DNA of 54,895 bases, taken from positions 1-54,895 of IMG/VR virus record IMGVR_UViG_3300042868_009961. One strand, written 5' to 3'. Under the pieces are notes generated by a model, which worked only from the letters and a program-made list of their open reading frames with translations, was not told where the DNA came from and made no database searches. Positions 22,539 to 30,323 of this stretch are shown here, piece by piece. Each line of letters begins with the position of its first letter. Positions within the stretch are counted from its first letter, which is position 1. This stretch comes from a virus. A program made the translations under genes and the position numbers.

Positions 22539-22703
22539 ATGCAAGTAAATTTTGAAAACGTTGTAGTATTTATTGCATTCGGGCTCTATGCCATGGTATG
22601 CATTGCTCACGCATATAAACAAAACTATGCATGGGCTGTAGTCTGGGGAGGGTACGCTGTATCTAACTTGGGCTTAATTGTAGCGCAATCACTAACAAAA
22701 TAA
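22539..22703 (+). CDS. Two-helix membrane microprotein
   Basis: A 54-aa protein with two hydrophobic segments (VVVFIAFGLYAMVCIAHAY and WAVVWGGYAVSNLGLIVA) joined by KQNY. It is the first gene after a well-formed promoter, so it should be transcribed as a leaderless message. No family recognised. Confidence 0.6.
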   Translation: MQVNFENVVVFIAFGLYAMVCIAHAYKQNYAWAVVWGGYAVSNLGLIVAQSLTK

Positions 22704-22708
22704 AAATT

Positions 22709-23428
22709 ATGGGAATGTTCGATTATGTAAGAGTAGGAACAACTCTACCAGAGTTGCCAGACGCGATTATCTCTCATTGGGGAGATAAAGTAAGTGATAT
22801 TGCCTTTCAAACGAAAGACACACCAAATCAAGCAATGTCAACCTATAGGATTGATGGGCATGGCCAATTATGGTTTAAGCAGGTTGAAGGTCGTTGGGAA
22901 AAGGGCGAAGAGGTTGCAGACGATGCACCGTTTAGTGAAAAGATAGCTGCAATGGGTCACTTTGTAGTCGAAGCGGAGTGGTATGAGAAAGAGCCATATA
23001 CAGGAGCTATCAACTTTTATGAAAGCTATAATCATGCAGAATATAAATCTCCCGAGTTGGATTATGACAGTGATGATTGGAGACGCTTTGAATCCGGTTG
23101 GATTGAATATTGTGCATTGTTTAAAAATGGAAAGCTCGTTGAAGATATCACGCTTGTAGAGCATAGAGAGCCTAAAAAATATACTGATGAAGAGTATGCT
23201 GCCAGACAAAAGGAATGGGCGGCAGATCGCGAAAAGTGGGAAATAACTTTTAAAGAGAATCGTAAAAAATATCCTAGTGTTGAACAAAAGCTTATAGATA
23301 ATATTGAACGTGAAACTAAACTAGCAACCGCAATATTTGATGAGCAAGACATATCAAATGCGCTGTCTAATATTAGAATTTTTATTAAAGAATATAGAGA
23401 AAAACATGATAAATGGTACGAACAATGA
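22709..23428 (+). CDS. Phage hypothetical protein with MGMFDY start
   Basis: The 239-aa protein begins MGMFDYVRV, then LPELPD, FQTKD and a YRIDGHGQLW strand, an order shared by a widespread phage and bacterial hypothetical family. The C-terminal third is a charged coiled coil (RQKEWAADREKWEITFKENR). No catalytic motif is visible. Confidence 0.6.
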   Translation: MGMFDYVRVGTTLPELPDAIISHWGDKVSDIAFQTKDTPNQAMSTYRIDGHGQLWFKQVEGRWEKGEEVADDAPFSEKIAAMGHFVVEAEWYEKEPYTGAINFYESYNHAEYKSPELDYDSDDWRRFESGWIEYCALFKNGKLVEDITLVEHREPKKYTDEEYAARQKEWAADREKWEITFKENRKKYPSVEQKLIDNIERETKLATAIFDEQDISNALSNIRIFIKEYREKHDKWYEQ

Positions 23429-23567
23429 AAGTAAATGGTATAAGTTTCGTGGCAAGGTTTTTGAATGTAGTGAATCTATCATTCGTCAACTAAACCTTGC
23501 ACTCGCATACAACAGAGCAAAAGAACGTTATGAAGAAGTTAAACCAAACACAACAAGAAAAAGTTGA
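23406..23567 (+). CDS. Small hypothetical protein
   Basis: A 53-aa open frame that overlaps the previous gene by 23 bases (ESKWYKFRGKVFECSESIIR). Charged and helical at the end. An alternative ATG at 23425 opens only 22 codons, so 23406 is preferred. Confidence 0.4.
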   Translation: MINGTNNESKWYKFRGKVFECSESIIRQLNLALAYNRAKERYEEVKPNTTRKS

Positions 23568-23733
23568 GACTGCTAGAGCAGCAATCAAGCAACTTCAAGA
23601 TGCAGAAGCTATCATCTATAGCAAACTCATCGAAGAGGTAGATCTAGATAATGACTGGCTCTATGACTATGTCTTCAACTGCGCAACTGAAGATGACTAT
23701 TCTGCGATGGTAAGAAGAGAAATCTTTGAATAA
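23530..23733 (+). CDS. Small acidic hypothetical protein
   Basis: A 67-aa product: a coiled-coil start (LNQTQQEKVETARAAIKQLQ) followed by an acidic part (EEVDLDNDWLYDYVF). I use ATG 23530, inside the previous gene's end. No family recognised. Confidence 0.5.
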   Translation: MKKLNQTQQEKVETARAAIKQLQDAEAIIYSKLIEEVDLDNDWLYDYVFNCATEDDYSAMVRREIFE

Positions 23734-23735
23734 CT

Positions 23736-23945
23736 ATGGCAGCAACAAATGATATTACTGGAGACTCAATTGCTTCACGAGTGCTTTCAGCTCAAGGTCG
23801 AGAAAACTTTGATGCTGCATTTAAGAAAAAATCTCTCTACAAATGGTATCTTGATGAAGGCATTATCATTGATGCTGAAGGAGAAGAATATCATACACCA
23901 GTCAGCTATTCTGAATTTAGAACACACTTTAGAAACAATAGATAA
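23736..23945 (+). CDS. Small hypothetical protein
   Basis: A 69-aa protein beginning two bases after the previous stop (MAATNDITGDSIASRVL, LYKWYLDEGIIIDAEG). No family recognised; operon position supports it. Confidence 0.5.
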   Translation: MAATNDITGDSIASRVLSAQGRENFDAAFKKKSLYKWYLDEGIIIDAEGEEYHTPVSYSEFRTHFRNNR

Positions 23946-23948
23946 AAT

Positions 23949-24188
23949 ATGAAACTAATCTTAGCAAGTGCAAGTTGGTGCGGTCCGTGTCAAGTAGTTA
24001 AGGCACGATTGCAATCAGAAAATTTAAGTGATAGAATAGAAGTAAAAGATGCAGATACCGATATCTCTTTCTTTAAAGATCACGGCATCAAATCTGTGCC
24101 TCGCTTGTTAGTCATTGATGGCGAAACTGTTGTAGAAACAGTTCAAGGCACTGAAGATATTATTAAACGCATTAAGCAAGATCAATGA
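23949..24188 (+). CDS. Thioredoxin-like protein
   Basis: The 79-aa protein has the redox motif W10-C-G-P-C14, a cis-Pro region SVPRLLVIDG and the thioredoxin strand order. T4-like phages encode NrdC-type thioredoxins that reduce ribonucleotide reductase; phage NrdA/NrdB are encoded at the end of this window. It is shorter than E. coli thioredoxin (108 aa). Its stop overlaps the next ATG by four bases. Confidence 0.85.
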   Translation: MKLILASASWCGPCQVVKARLQSENLSDRIEVKDADTDISFFKDHGIKSVPRLLVIDGETVVETVQGTEDIIKRIKQDQ

Positions 24189-24619
24189 GCTATAACCTTT
24201 TTCTAGATGACATGCGCAAACCAGAGCATGCGTATATCCATCCTAAGCGTGATGGTAATAGCATCGTTATAACGTCGCATAGTTTAGAAAATATGTCTGG
24301 TGTGCCTAACGACAACTGGGTTGTTGTTCGTACCTATGAAGATTTTGTACAAACAATCGAAGAAAAGGGTATTCCTAATGCAGTAAGTTTTGATCATGAT
24401 TTGGATGAAGAACATATACGTCACTATTATAAAGTAACTGAAAGCACTGGAGTTATTGAGTATAGTAATTTAAAAGTAAAAACTGGAAAACACTGTGCAG
24501 AATATTTTGTACAAAAGTATAAAGAACTGCAACCACCTCATATTCCCCACGTTTATATACACAGTGCAAATCAATGGGGAGTACAAGAAATTAAGCGAGC
24601 ATTAAAAGAAATTTGTTAA
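24185..24619 (+). CDS. Cyclic-phosphate-processing receiver-like protein
   Basis: The 144-aa protein begins YNLFLDDMRKP, has WVVVRTYEDFV and AVSFDHDLDEEH, and ends VYIHSANQWGVQEIKR, which is the pattern of the receiver-like family annotated as cyclic-phosphate processing (cREC). D8-D9 and the DHDLD box would form the acidic active site. The family was proposed from context to act on cyclic phosphate ends of RNA or signalling nucleotides. A counter-defence role is possible but unproven. Confidence 0.7.
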   Translation: MSYNLFLDDMRKPEHAYIHPKRDGNSIVITSHSLENMSGVPNDNWVVVRTYEDFVQTIEEKGIPNAVSFDHDLDEEHIRHYYKVTESTGVIEYSNLKVKTGKHCAEYFVQKYKELQPPHIPHVYIHSANQWGVQEIKRALKEIC

Positions 24620-24621
24620 AA

Positions 24622-25140
24622 ATGATTAAAAGAATATTTCAAGATTTAGATGAGTGTATCTTGCATACATATGTAAACAGCATGCCGCCTACCGAGTATG
24701 TTGAGTTTATACTCAGTGAAGACATGCATACCTATCGTACGATGATTCGTCCGTGCGCAAAGCGACTCTTTGAATACTACAACAGTGTCGTAGGCAAAGA
24801 AAATGTTTATATTCTTACAAGCGCAACTCGTGACTATGCTGAAAGCTTGAATCGTCTTGGTGAGTTTGGTTTAGATAACGATCACATCTACACACGCGAA
24901 GACATTCAGCAGTATAGCATTTCACATGGCTATGGTGGTGAAGGCACTCTTCCAATGCCTATCGCTGATAAAGACAATGTTCTCATTGACAATCTTCCAC
25001 CTCGCTATAATTACAACAAGATGGACATGATGGGCATCGTCACTAAAAACTACTATCAAACAAGAGAGTATTATGGCTTGAATGATGATGACGAATATTT
25101 CTTTGAAGATGTTGTAGAGTTTATCAAAGCGAGACTATGA
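24622..25140 (+). CDS. HAD-superfamily phosphatase-like protein
   Basis: The 172-aa protein has D8-L-D10 in IFQDLDECIL as HAD motif I, LTSATRDYAESLNRLGEFGL as motif II region and VLIDNLPP as motif IV, matching small HAD phosphatases of the FCP1/nucleotidase kind. I use ATG 24622; a TTG at 24613 overlaps the previous gene. It may dephosphorylate nucleotides or nucleic-acid ends, possibly together with the cREC protein encoded just upstream. Confidence 0.7.
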   Translation: MIKRIFQDLDECILHTYVNSMPPTEYVEFILSEDMHTYRTMIRPCAKRLFEYYNSVVGKENVYILTSATRDYAESLNRLGEFGLDNDHIYTREDIQQYSISHGYGGEGTLPMPIADKDNVLIDNLPPRYNYNKMDMMGIVTKNYYQTREYYGLNDDDEYFFEDVVEFIKARL

Positions 25141-25415
25141 AATATAAAATTACAATTAGCGAAGGATGCACAGCATTCTGTACTGAAATCAATGGTAGAG
25201 TTGTTGGTGGTGAAGATCCACGATATAGTTTTCCAGAAGAGGAAATTGACAAACTTATCGACTATCTTTGCGAGCGATTTAAAGAAGAGCGTAAGATGTG
25301 TACAGTGCTTCTCGACGATTTAATTAAGTGCTTTCAGCCAGACAGTTGGCACTATGATGACGAGCCATGTGATCAGTGTGGCGACACTGTAAGCTCGCAA
25401 ACTTGGGAGTTATGA
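25137..25415 (+). CDS. Small protein with CxxC motif
   Basis: A 92-aa protein starting in an ATGA overlap. Acidic; ends with CDQCGDTV, a possible half zinc site together with C10/C14 at the start (EGCTAFC). No family recognised. Confidence 0.5.
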   Translation: MKYKITISEGCTAFCTEINGRVVGGEDPRYSFPEEEIDKLIDYLCERFKEERKMCTVLLDDLIKCFQPDSWHYDDEPCDQCGDTVSSQTWEL

Positions 25416-26104
25416 TGCTTCTAATCGAAGATAAACAATCTTATGATACGAATTGCGAATTGATACAGCAATTTAGTTTAATCTACGAAGAAGCATTTCC
25501 AGATGAAAATGAAAGAGAAGAGTTGAGTTCGATTTACAATCGTTTAGATGCAAACTCAACTCCATTCACCTTTTTAATTTTTGATGTAATTGATAATAAT
25601 GTTCAAGGTGGATTGGTCGTTGATGTTTATACAGAGAGTGAAATTGCTCACTTGATTTATATTGTAACCGATCCCAAATTAAGACAGCAAGGCGTTGCTA
25701 AAAAATTACTAAAATCATATCTACCAAAAGTACTAGAAAAGATTAACAAACAATTTAGCATTAGCATTGAAAATGTTGTCTTTGAATCTAATAATCCACG
25801 ATTAACGCAGATAGATTCTTTTGATGCAAAATTGAGATTAGATATCTTTAGGAAATTAGGAGCCAAGCACATACCTATAAAATATATCCAACCTCCATTA
25901 GAAGGCAGATCAGAACGAGTTGACAATCTGTTTCTTTTTGTTTATACTCCGCATAACTATATCGATTCGCAAAAACTTATAAAATTTATTGGGCAACTAT
26001 ACTATGGATTAGGTATCCATAACTATGAAAGTGATGAAGACTATATATCAATGATTGAGTCGATTGAGTTAAGTACAATAAATAGCAAGATACAAATTTT
26101 ATAA
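25412..26104 (+). CDS. GNAT-type N-acetyltransferase
   Basis: The 230-aa protein has the acetyl-CoA-binding motif A, YIVTDPKLRQQGVAKKLLKSYL, with the Q-x-x-G-x-A turn, and a preceding strand GGLVVDVY. I use ATG 25412 in the ATGA overlap. Phage GNAT proteins can modify host proteins, toxins or modified bases; nothing here names the target. Confidence 0.7.
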   Translation: MMLLIEDKQSYDTNCELIQQFSLIYEEAFPDENEREELSSIYNRLDANSTPFTFLIFDVIDNNVQGGLVVDVYTESEIAHLIYIVTDPKLRQQGVAKKLLKSYLPKVLEKINKQFSISIENVVFESNNPRLTQIDSFDAKLRLDIFRKLGAKHIPIKYIQPPLEGRSERVDNLFLFVYTPHNYIDSQKLIKFIGQLYYGLGIHNYESDEDYISMIESIELSTINSKIQIL

Positions 26105-26106
26105 AA

Positions 26107-26766
26107 ATGATTGAAATTTTAGTAGTTAGCGATATTCATCTTGGAACTTCAGTAAGCCAAAAAGAAAAGGTGCTAGAAGTTCTTTCGCTTGATTTTAATA
26201 CATTATTAATCAACGGTGACTTGTTCGATAACTATTCTTTCAAACGCTATGACAAGCGTGATTGGAAAATTCTTGGAAAGATTCGCAAACTTTCAAAAAC
26301 ACATAATGTTATTTTAGTTAAGGGCAATCATGATAGTAATGCAGAATTTTTAAGTGCGATTACTGGCATGGAACTACTAGAAAATTATGCAACCACAATC
26401 AATAACAAAAGATTTTTCTTTGAGCATGGCGACAAGTATGATCATTGGATAAAACACCGACCATTATTAACTTGGTTTTTTACTGGTTTATATTATTGGA
26501 TACAAAAGTTTGACAGGACTCATAAAACTTCAAGATTTTTGAAGCGATTGAGTAAATCGTGGATTGAAGCAAAAGATATTGTTTGTAAGAAATTCGTCGA
26601 GAAACACGGCAAAAAACATGATGTACTTCTTGCTGGTCACACACACTATGCAGAAGTAAGAAAAATCGATTCTTGCACCTATATAAATTCTGGTTCGTTT
26701 TGTGAGCATCGATGTTCTTATGTCGAGATTTATCCTGATGGAAAATTTAAATTAAAATACATTTAG
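26107..26766 (+). CDS. Calcineurin-like phosphoesterase (LpxH-like)
   Basis: The 219-aa protein shows all metallophosphoesterase motifs: SD9-I-H11-LG, NGD38-LFDN, KGNHDSN, FEHGDKYD and AGHTHYAE. The set resembles UDP-2,3-diacylglucosamine hydrolase (LpxH) and related small phosphoesterases. LpxH acts in lipid A synthesis, so an envelope role is possible, but family members also act on nucleotides. Confidence 0.8.
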   Translation: MIEILVVSDIHLGTSVSQKEKVLEVLSLDFNTLLINGDLFDNYSFKRYDKRDWKILGKIRKLSKTHNVILVKGNHDSNAEFLSAITGMELLENYATTINNKRFFFEHGDKYDHWIKHRPLLTWFFTGLYYWIQKFDRTHKTSRFLKRLSKSWIEAKDIVCKKFVEKHGKKHDVLLAGHTHYAEVRKIDSCTYINSGSFCEHRCSYVEIYPDGKFKLKYI

Positions 26767-26769
26767 TTG

Positions 26770-26798
26770 TTTACAAACCTAAGGAGTTATGGTATAAT
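26770..26798 (+). promoter_or_regulatory. Early-type promoter giving a leaderless mRNA
   Basis: TTTACA at 26770-26775, a 17-bp spacer, and TATAAT at 26793-26798. The predicted +1 is the A of ATG 26805. Confidence 0.7.
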
Positions 26799-26804
26799 GA
26801 GCTT

Positions 26805-27002
26805 ATGCAACCGCTAAGTCCAACTGAAATTTACTCTCTCATTGAATATGAGAAGTTGCGGAGTTTTGTCGAACTTGTGTCGAATGGCAAACGACCAGAC
26901 GGCACATACAACTATTGTCGTGAAGCATTGGAAAAGAAAGCGCAGCAACTGTTGCAAGAATTAAAACAAATTAAACAAGACGGATTGAGAAATCTTTGCT
27001 AA
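26805..27002 (+). CDS. Small hypothetical protein
   Basis: A 65-aa, mostly helical protein (PTEIYSLIEYEKLRSFVELV, then ALEKKAQQLLQELKQIKQ). First gene of a transcription unit with a textbook promoter and no leader. No family recognised. Confidence 0.6.
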   Translation: MQPLSPTEIYSLIEYEKLRSFVELVSNGKRPDGTYNYCREALEKKAQQLLQELKQIKQDGLRNLC

Positions 27003-27003
27003 T

Positions 27004-27159
27004 ATGAAGTTATGGAGAGTATGGGCTAAAGCAATGGGATCAAAGATTAGCGACAATGATCGCGAGTCTGATATCGCTGCAGTAGTAAGAACAATTTTCT
27101 GGATTGTAAATTTGATCACTTGCTTTTTTATTATGGCAAATACAATACGACACTGGTAG
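27004..27159 (+). CDS. Conserved small T4-like membrane protein
   Basis: A 51-aa protein, MKLWRVWAKAMGSKISDND, followed by a transmembrane helix (TIFWIVNLITCFFIMANTI). Similar RVWAKALG...SDND/E proteins occur in many environmental T4-like phages. Function unknown. Confidence 0.65.
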   Translation: MKLWRVWAKAMGSKISDNDRESDIAAVVRTIFWIVNLITCFFIMANTIRHW

Positions 27160-27162
27160 AAT

Positions 27163-27357
27163 ATGATTATGACAACTATTCCTGATAAAGCAGATTTAAA
27201 GCGAATCGACAAATACAATTCTTTGGATCAACTTATGATTCTTAAAGATATCTGTAATCGCATGTATATTGCACGAAACATTACAATGTCACAAGATTCG
27301 ATGATTGACAACTTAGAAAAAATTGATAGACTGTTCAGAGATGAAAATTACAATTGA
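27163..27357 (+). CDS. Small hypothetical protein
   Basis: A 64-aa charged helical protein (KADLKRIDKYNSLDQLMIL). ATG 27163 or 27169 are both possible. It overlaps the SemiSWEET-like gene by 17 bases. No family recognised. Confidence 0.5.
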   Translation: MIMTTIPDKADLKRIDKYNSLDQLMILKDICNRMYIARNITMSQDSMIDNLEKIDRLFRDENYN

Positions 27358-27613
27358 CATTGTTAGAGAATGTTCTGGAGCAATTATGTCAATTTGTTGT
27401 ATGATTGGAGCAATACCACAAATTTTTAAAGTGCTTAAAACAAAACATGCATCAGATCTTTCACCACACAGTCTTTCTATCGGATTATTGTGTGGAATTT
27501 CTGGTCTAATATATACATTAACAGGACCATACGGCGTGTGGTTGCTAATTAACTGCATAAGCGTTATAGTGCTGCAATCAATTCTGCTAGTTTGCTGGTC
27601 AAAATATAAATGA
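27341..27613 (+). CDS. SemiSWEET-like PQ-loop transporter
   Basis: The 90-aa protein has three transmembrane helices and a PQ motif in the first: MIGAIP26-Q27-IFKVLKTKHASDLSP, then SIGLLCGISGLIYTLTG and LLINCISVIVLQSILLVCW. Length, helix count and the PQ-then-Lys/Ser-Asp-Leu-Ser pattern match bacterial SemiSWEET half-transporters, which dimerise to move sugars or other small molecules. I use ATG 27341, 17 bases inside the previous gene. Substrate unknown. Confidence 0.75.
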   Translation: MKITIDIVRECSGAIMSICCMIGAIPQIFKVLKTKHASDLSPHSLSIGLLCGISGLIYTLTGPYGVWLLINCISVIVLQSILLVCWSKYK

Positions 27614-27617
27614 TGTT

Positions 27618-27920
27618 ATGAAAGAGATTCAATTTGTGTCAGAACTAACTGAAGCAGAAGTACGTCAACTGTTGTTTGATATCTACGAGCGAGTACCAAT
27701 CGCTGGTGAGGATCTTTCCTATTCAGCATTGCCAGATAAAATCACTCGCTATGTCAATGAAGCACATCGTCTCTTTAAACTAGAAGAAGCAGCGACAAAA
27801 TATATTGTTGAAGAATGTAATAATGGGGACATTGGTGTTCAAGACCCAATTAACTTTTTACTGGCGTCTCATCGTATGCTGAGACATAACTTACATGATA
27901 CTTGGAAAGAAGAATATTAG
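27618..27920 (+). CDS. Hypothetical protein
   Basis: A 100-aa acidic helical protein (ELTEAEVRQLLFDIYERVPI, YVNEAHRLFKLEEAATKYI). A TATAAATG sequence (27605-27612) lies six bases before the start, possibly a variant late promoter but more likely chance coding sequence. No family recognised. Confidence 0.55.
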   Translation: MKEIQFVSELTEAEVRQLLFDIYERVPIAGEDLSYSALPDKITRYVNEAHRLFKLEEAATKYIVEECNNGDIGVQDPINFLLASHRMLRHNLHDTWKEEY

Positions 27921-27921
27921 T

Positions 27922-28092
27922 ATGAAAATAAAACTAGAAAAAATTGAAGAGGCATCTGATCATGCTCTAAACAAGTTGGAAAATTTAGAGCAGAAACTAA
28001 AAAATTTGGATACCGACACCAAACAAAATAAAATTATAATTTGGGTGATAGCATTCATTATCGCTGCAATTATAATCACAATTAAATCTTAA
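27922..28092 (+). CDS. Coiled-coil and membrane microprotein
   Basis: A 56-aa protein: a coiled coil (HALNKLENLEQKLKNLDTDT) followed by a C-terminal transmembrane helix (IIIWVIAFIIAAIIITI). The layout recalls small tail-anchored or spanin/antiholin-like proteins, but there is no lysis gene next to it. I use ATG 27922; 27895 would overlap the previous gene. Confidence 0.55.
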   Translation: MKIKLEKIEEASDHALNKLENLEQKLKNLDTDTKQNKIIIWVIAFIIAAIIITIKS

Positions 28093-28095
28093 ACA

Positions 28096-28353
28096 ATGGA
28101 AGGTAAATATTTTAAATGCGAATGTGGGTGTGGTGTTCTTAATATAGAATACGACTCTGATTGGGGCTTAAATATTGCGATGTATGAACGCTGCGTTTCA
28201 AGATCGTGGTGGAATAGAATACGTCTTGCTTGGCGAACGCTATGTGGCCGCCCATACACTGATATGATTATTTTAAATGACCAACAGGTTGCAGATCTTG
28301 CAGACTATCTGTTTCTTGTACAAAATCCAGATCAAACTATAAACAATATATAA
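28096..28353 (+). CDS. Small Cys-rich hypothetical protein
   Basis: An 85-aa protein with a start FKCECGCGVLNIEYDSDWGL; the CxCxC cluster with C33/C50 could bind metal. Tryptophan-rich middle (RSWWNRIRLAWRTL). A similar CECGC start occurs in phage hypothetical proteins; function unknown. Confidence 0.55.
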   Translation: MEGKYFKCECGCGVLNIEYDSDWGLNIAMYERCVSRSWWNRIRLAWRTLCGRPYTDMIILNDQQVADLADYLFLVQNPDQTINNI

Positions 28354-28357
28354 TACT

Positions 28358-28645
28358 ATGAACTACGATAAACAAGAGCCTATTAAGATTAGTGTTGAAG
28401 GTGGTCTGTCTCCAGACAGGACTCTTCAACTTACGATGCATCCACATGCTACGATAGAAGAATGGATTGAGACATTCAAGACTATTCTTATTCATCAGAC
28501 ATTTGCAGAAGATACGATAAAAGAATTGTTTGATAGAGATTATGACGAATCATGTTATGACGTTGATAACGACGATGATTGTAGCGTAGACGAAAATATT
28601 ACATACCGATCTTTTAAACAAAATAATTGGAAACAAGAATTTTAA
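28358..28645 (+). CDS. Hypothetical acidic protein
   Basis: A 95-aa protein, acidic near the end (DYDESCYDVDNDDDCSVDEN). The middle WIETFKTILIHQTFAEDTI is helical. No family recognised. Confidence 0.55.
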   Translation: MNYDKQEPIKISVEGGLSPDRTLQLTMHPHATIEEWIETFKTILIHQTFAEDTIKELFDRDYDESCYDVDNDDDCSVDENITYRSFKQNNWKQEF

Positions 28646-28650
28646 AACAT

Positions 28651-28935
28651 ATGAAGATTGCAATTAACGAGTGTCATGGAGGATTTGATCTTTCGCCTGA
28701 AGCAATGTATTTGTATAGAGAAAGAGCAAATGTTCCTATAGATTTCCCATTGTATGCTTGGCATATTCCTCGAAATGATGAAAATTTAATAGGAGTAATT
28801 GAAGAGTTGGGAGAAACATCTTGGGGGCAATTTGCCAAACTAAAACTCGTTGAGATTCCAGATGATGTTGAGTGGGAAATTGCTGAGTATGATGGAGTTG
28901 AATGGGTAGCTGAGAAACATCGCAAATGGAATTAA
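28651..28935 (+). CDS. Phage conserved hypothetical (NECHGGFDLS family)
   Basis: The 94-aa protein starts MKIAINECHGGFDLSPEAM and ends VEWEIAEYDGVEWVAEKHR, both hallmarks of a hypothetical family common in T4-like and other phages. The conserved Cys-His-Gly-Gly start suggests a ligand or metal site. I use ATG 28651; 28627 overlaps the previous gene. Confidence 0.7.
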   Translation: MKIAINECHGGFDLSPEAMYLYRERANVPIDFPLYAWHIPRNDENLIGVIEELGETSWGQFAKLKLVEIPDDVEWEIAEYDGVEWVAEKHRKWN

Positions 28936-28944
28936 AAAAACTTG

Positions 28945-28973
28945 TGTACATTTTTCGAGTTTTAGTGTATAAT
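28945..28973 (+). promoter_or_regulatory. Early-type promoter giving a leaderless mRNA
   Basis: TGTACA at 28945-28950, a 17-bp spacer, and TATAAT at 28968-28973. The predicted +1 is the A of ATG 28980. Confidence 0.7.
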
Positions 28974-28979
28974 TAGGCT

Positions 28980-29570
28980 ATGATTATTGATACATACAGT
29001 CCCAATCCTTGGAGAGTTTTTAAACATCCTTCGCTGCTGTTTAACAGCTTTTATTGGAGTGATATCAAATACCAAATCAAAGCATGGTTTAATCCACGCC
29101 AGAAATGGTTGACAAAAACTATTCCTAACACATGGTGTGACAAGACTGCTCTTATTCCGCACTTACTTTTTACTTGTCTCACACACTATGTAGAAGACGA
29201 AAAAGGTCTTCAAGATCACATTGATTGGACTGAAGATCTTGAAAAAGGATATATCTCGCAAGAGTATGTTGATAGTGTTAAAAACACTGATAATGAACTT
29301 CGTGAGGTTTATAATTATATTAAAACTGAACGTCCCGAACTTGAAAAACAACATGAGAATTCTTATCCAACACCAAGTTCAAAAGCAATCAATGATATTT
29401 TTATTAAAGAGGAAGATGGCAATTGTACAATGAAAAGCTGTGAAGATCTTTATGGTATGTCATATAAAGAAGCATATGCTGAGACTCATCGTCTTGAAGC
29501 ACTAATTGAAGAAAAAGATATGTGGGCTATGAACACGATCATCAAACATCATCAAAAAATGTGGACATGA
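28980..29570 (+). CDS. Phage hypothetical protein
   Basis: A 196-aa protein, aromatic-rich at the start (WRVFKHPSLLFNSFYWSDIK, RQKWLTKTIPNTWCDK) and charged after residue 70. The PRQKWLTK.IP.TW.DK stretch resembles other phage hypotheticals. No catalytic motif seen. Overlaps the next gene by four bases. Confidence 0.6.
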   Translation: MIIDTYSPNPWRVFKHPSLLFNSFYWSDIKYQIKAWFNPRQKWLTKTIPNTWCDKTALIPHLLFTCLTHYVEDEKGLQDHIDWTEDLEKGYISQEYVDSVKNTDNELREVYNYIKTERPELEKQHENSYPTPSSKAINDIFIKEEDGNCTMKSCEDLYGMSYKEAYAETHRLEALIEEKDMWAMNTIIKHHQKMWT

Positions 29571-30022
29571 AAAACACTGAAGACGACAACAACTATAACA
29601 TTCGATTTAAATCAAAAACAGAAGCAATTGAACAGTTGTGCTTGAAAGTTTTTGGAGCGACTCCTGTTTATGAATCGTCTCTTGAAGATTTAAAGGAAGA
29701 AACACTAGAGAGTATGTATGCAAAGGTAGTTTCTATAGCATTGGATTGTGATCCTATTGCAGCAAAGGATCGTGCTGATGATAAATTAGAACCACCGTGG
29801 GAAGTTTTTGCGCGAGTTAAACGTGAACGCGACATTTGGATAGCTGAAGCTGAACGCTGGAGAAAAAACACTGATCTTTATCACACTGTTTTAGGGCAAC
29901 GCGACAGGCTGGCGGAGGCAATACGAAAACACAGAGATGACCTTGAATTGACATCTGGTGACGCTGTTGACAGGATTTTATGGAACACCCTCGAAGCCGT
30001 AGAAGGAGGAAACGATGAGTGA
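29567..30022 (+). CDS. Coiled-coil hypothetical protein
   Basis: A 151-aa acidic protein with a central coiled coil (FARVKRERDIWIAEAERW, QRDRLAEAIRKHRDDLEL). ATG 29567 lies in an ATGA overlap. No family recognised. Confidence 0.55.
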   Translation: MKNTEDDNNYNIRFKSKTEAIEQLCLKVFGATPVYESSLEDLKEETLESMYAKVVSIALDCDPIAAKDRADDKLEPPWEVFARVKRERDIWIAEAERWRKNTDLYHTVLGQRDRLAEAIRKHRDDLELTSGDAVDRILWNTLEAVEGGNDE

Positions 30023-30323
30023 AACACTTGAAAAGTTGCTGTGGGTTGAACGTGATATGTTTATAACAGCTGGTAAAGTACTCGCTGAAGAATACGAAGA
30101 TCGTCGTTCACAATTTGGTAGTGAGTATCTTTGGCAAAAGCATGAAGACGCCGATTGTGTCAACGCTGCTATTGCAATTTTTACCTCTGCTCAAGTAGGA
30201 AATATCTTCTCAGTTGACGATATGAATAAAGAAGTTAAAAAAGACAGTCAAAGTTGTCCAGAATGTGATGCTTTAGCAAGTCATGGAAGCAATGATGGAC
30301 CATGTGAAACGCATAAATTATGA
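30015..30323 (+). CDS. Small protein with C-terminal zinc-ribbon-like motif
   Basis: A 102-aa helical protein ending CPECDALASHGSNDGPCETH, a possible C2-C/H zinc site. It overlaps both neighbours. No family recognised. Confidence 0.55.
   Translation: MSETLEKLLWVERDMFITAGKVLAEEYEDRRSQFGSEYLWQKHEDADCVNAAIAIFTSAQVGNIFSVDDMNKEVKKDSQSCPECDALASHGSNDGPCETHKL

Noticed and set aside
22868-23352. Minus-strand open frames opposite the MGMFDY gene
   Set aside because: They mirror the + strand coding frame and have skewed composition; no independent support.
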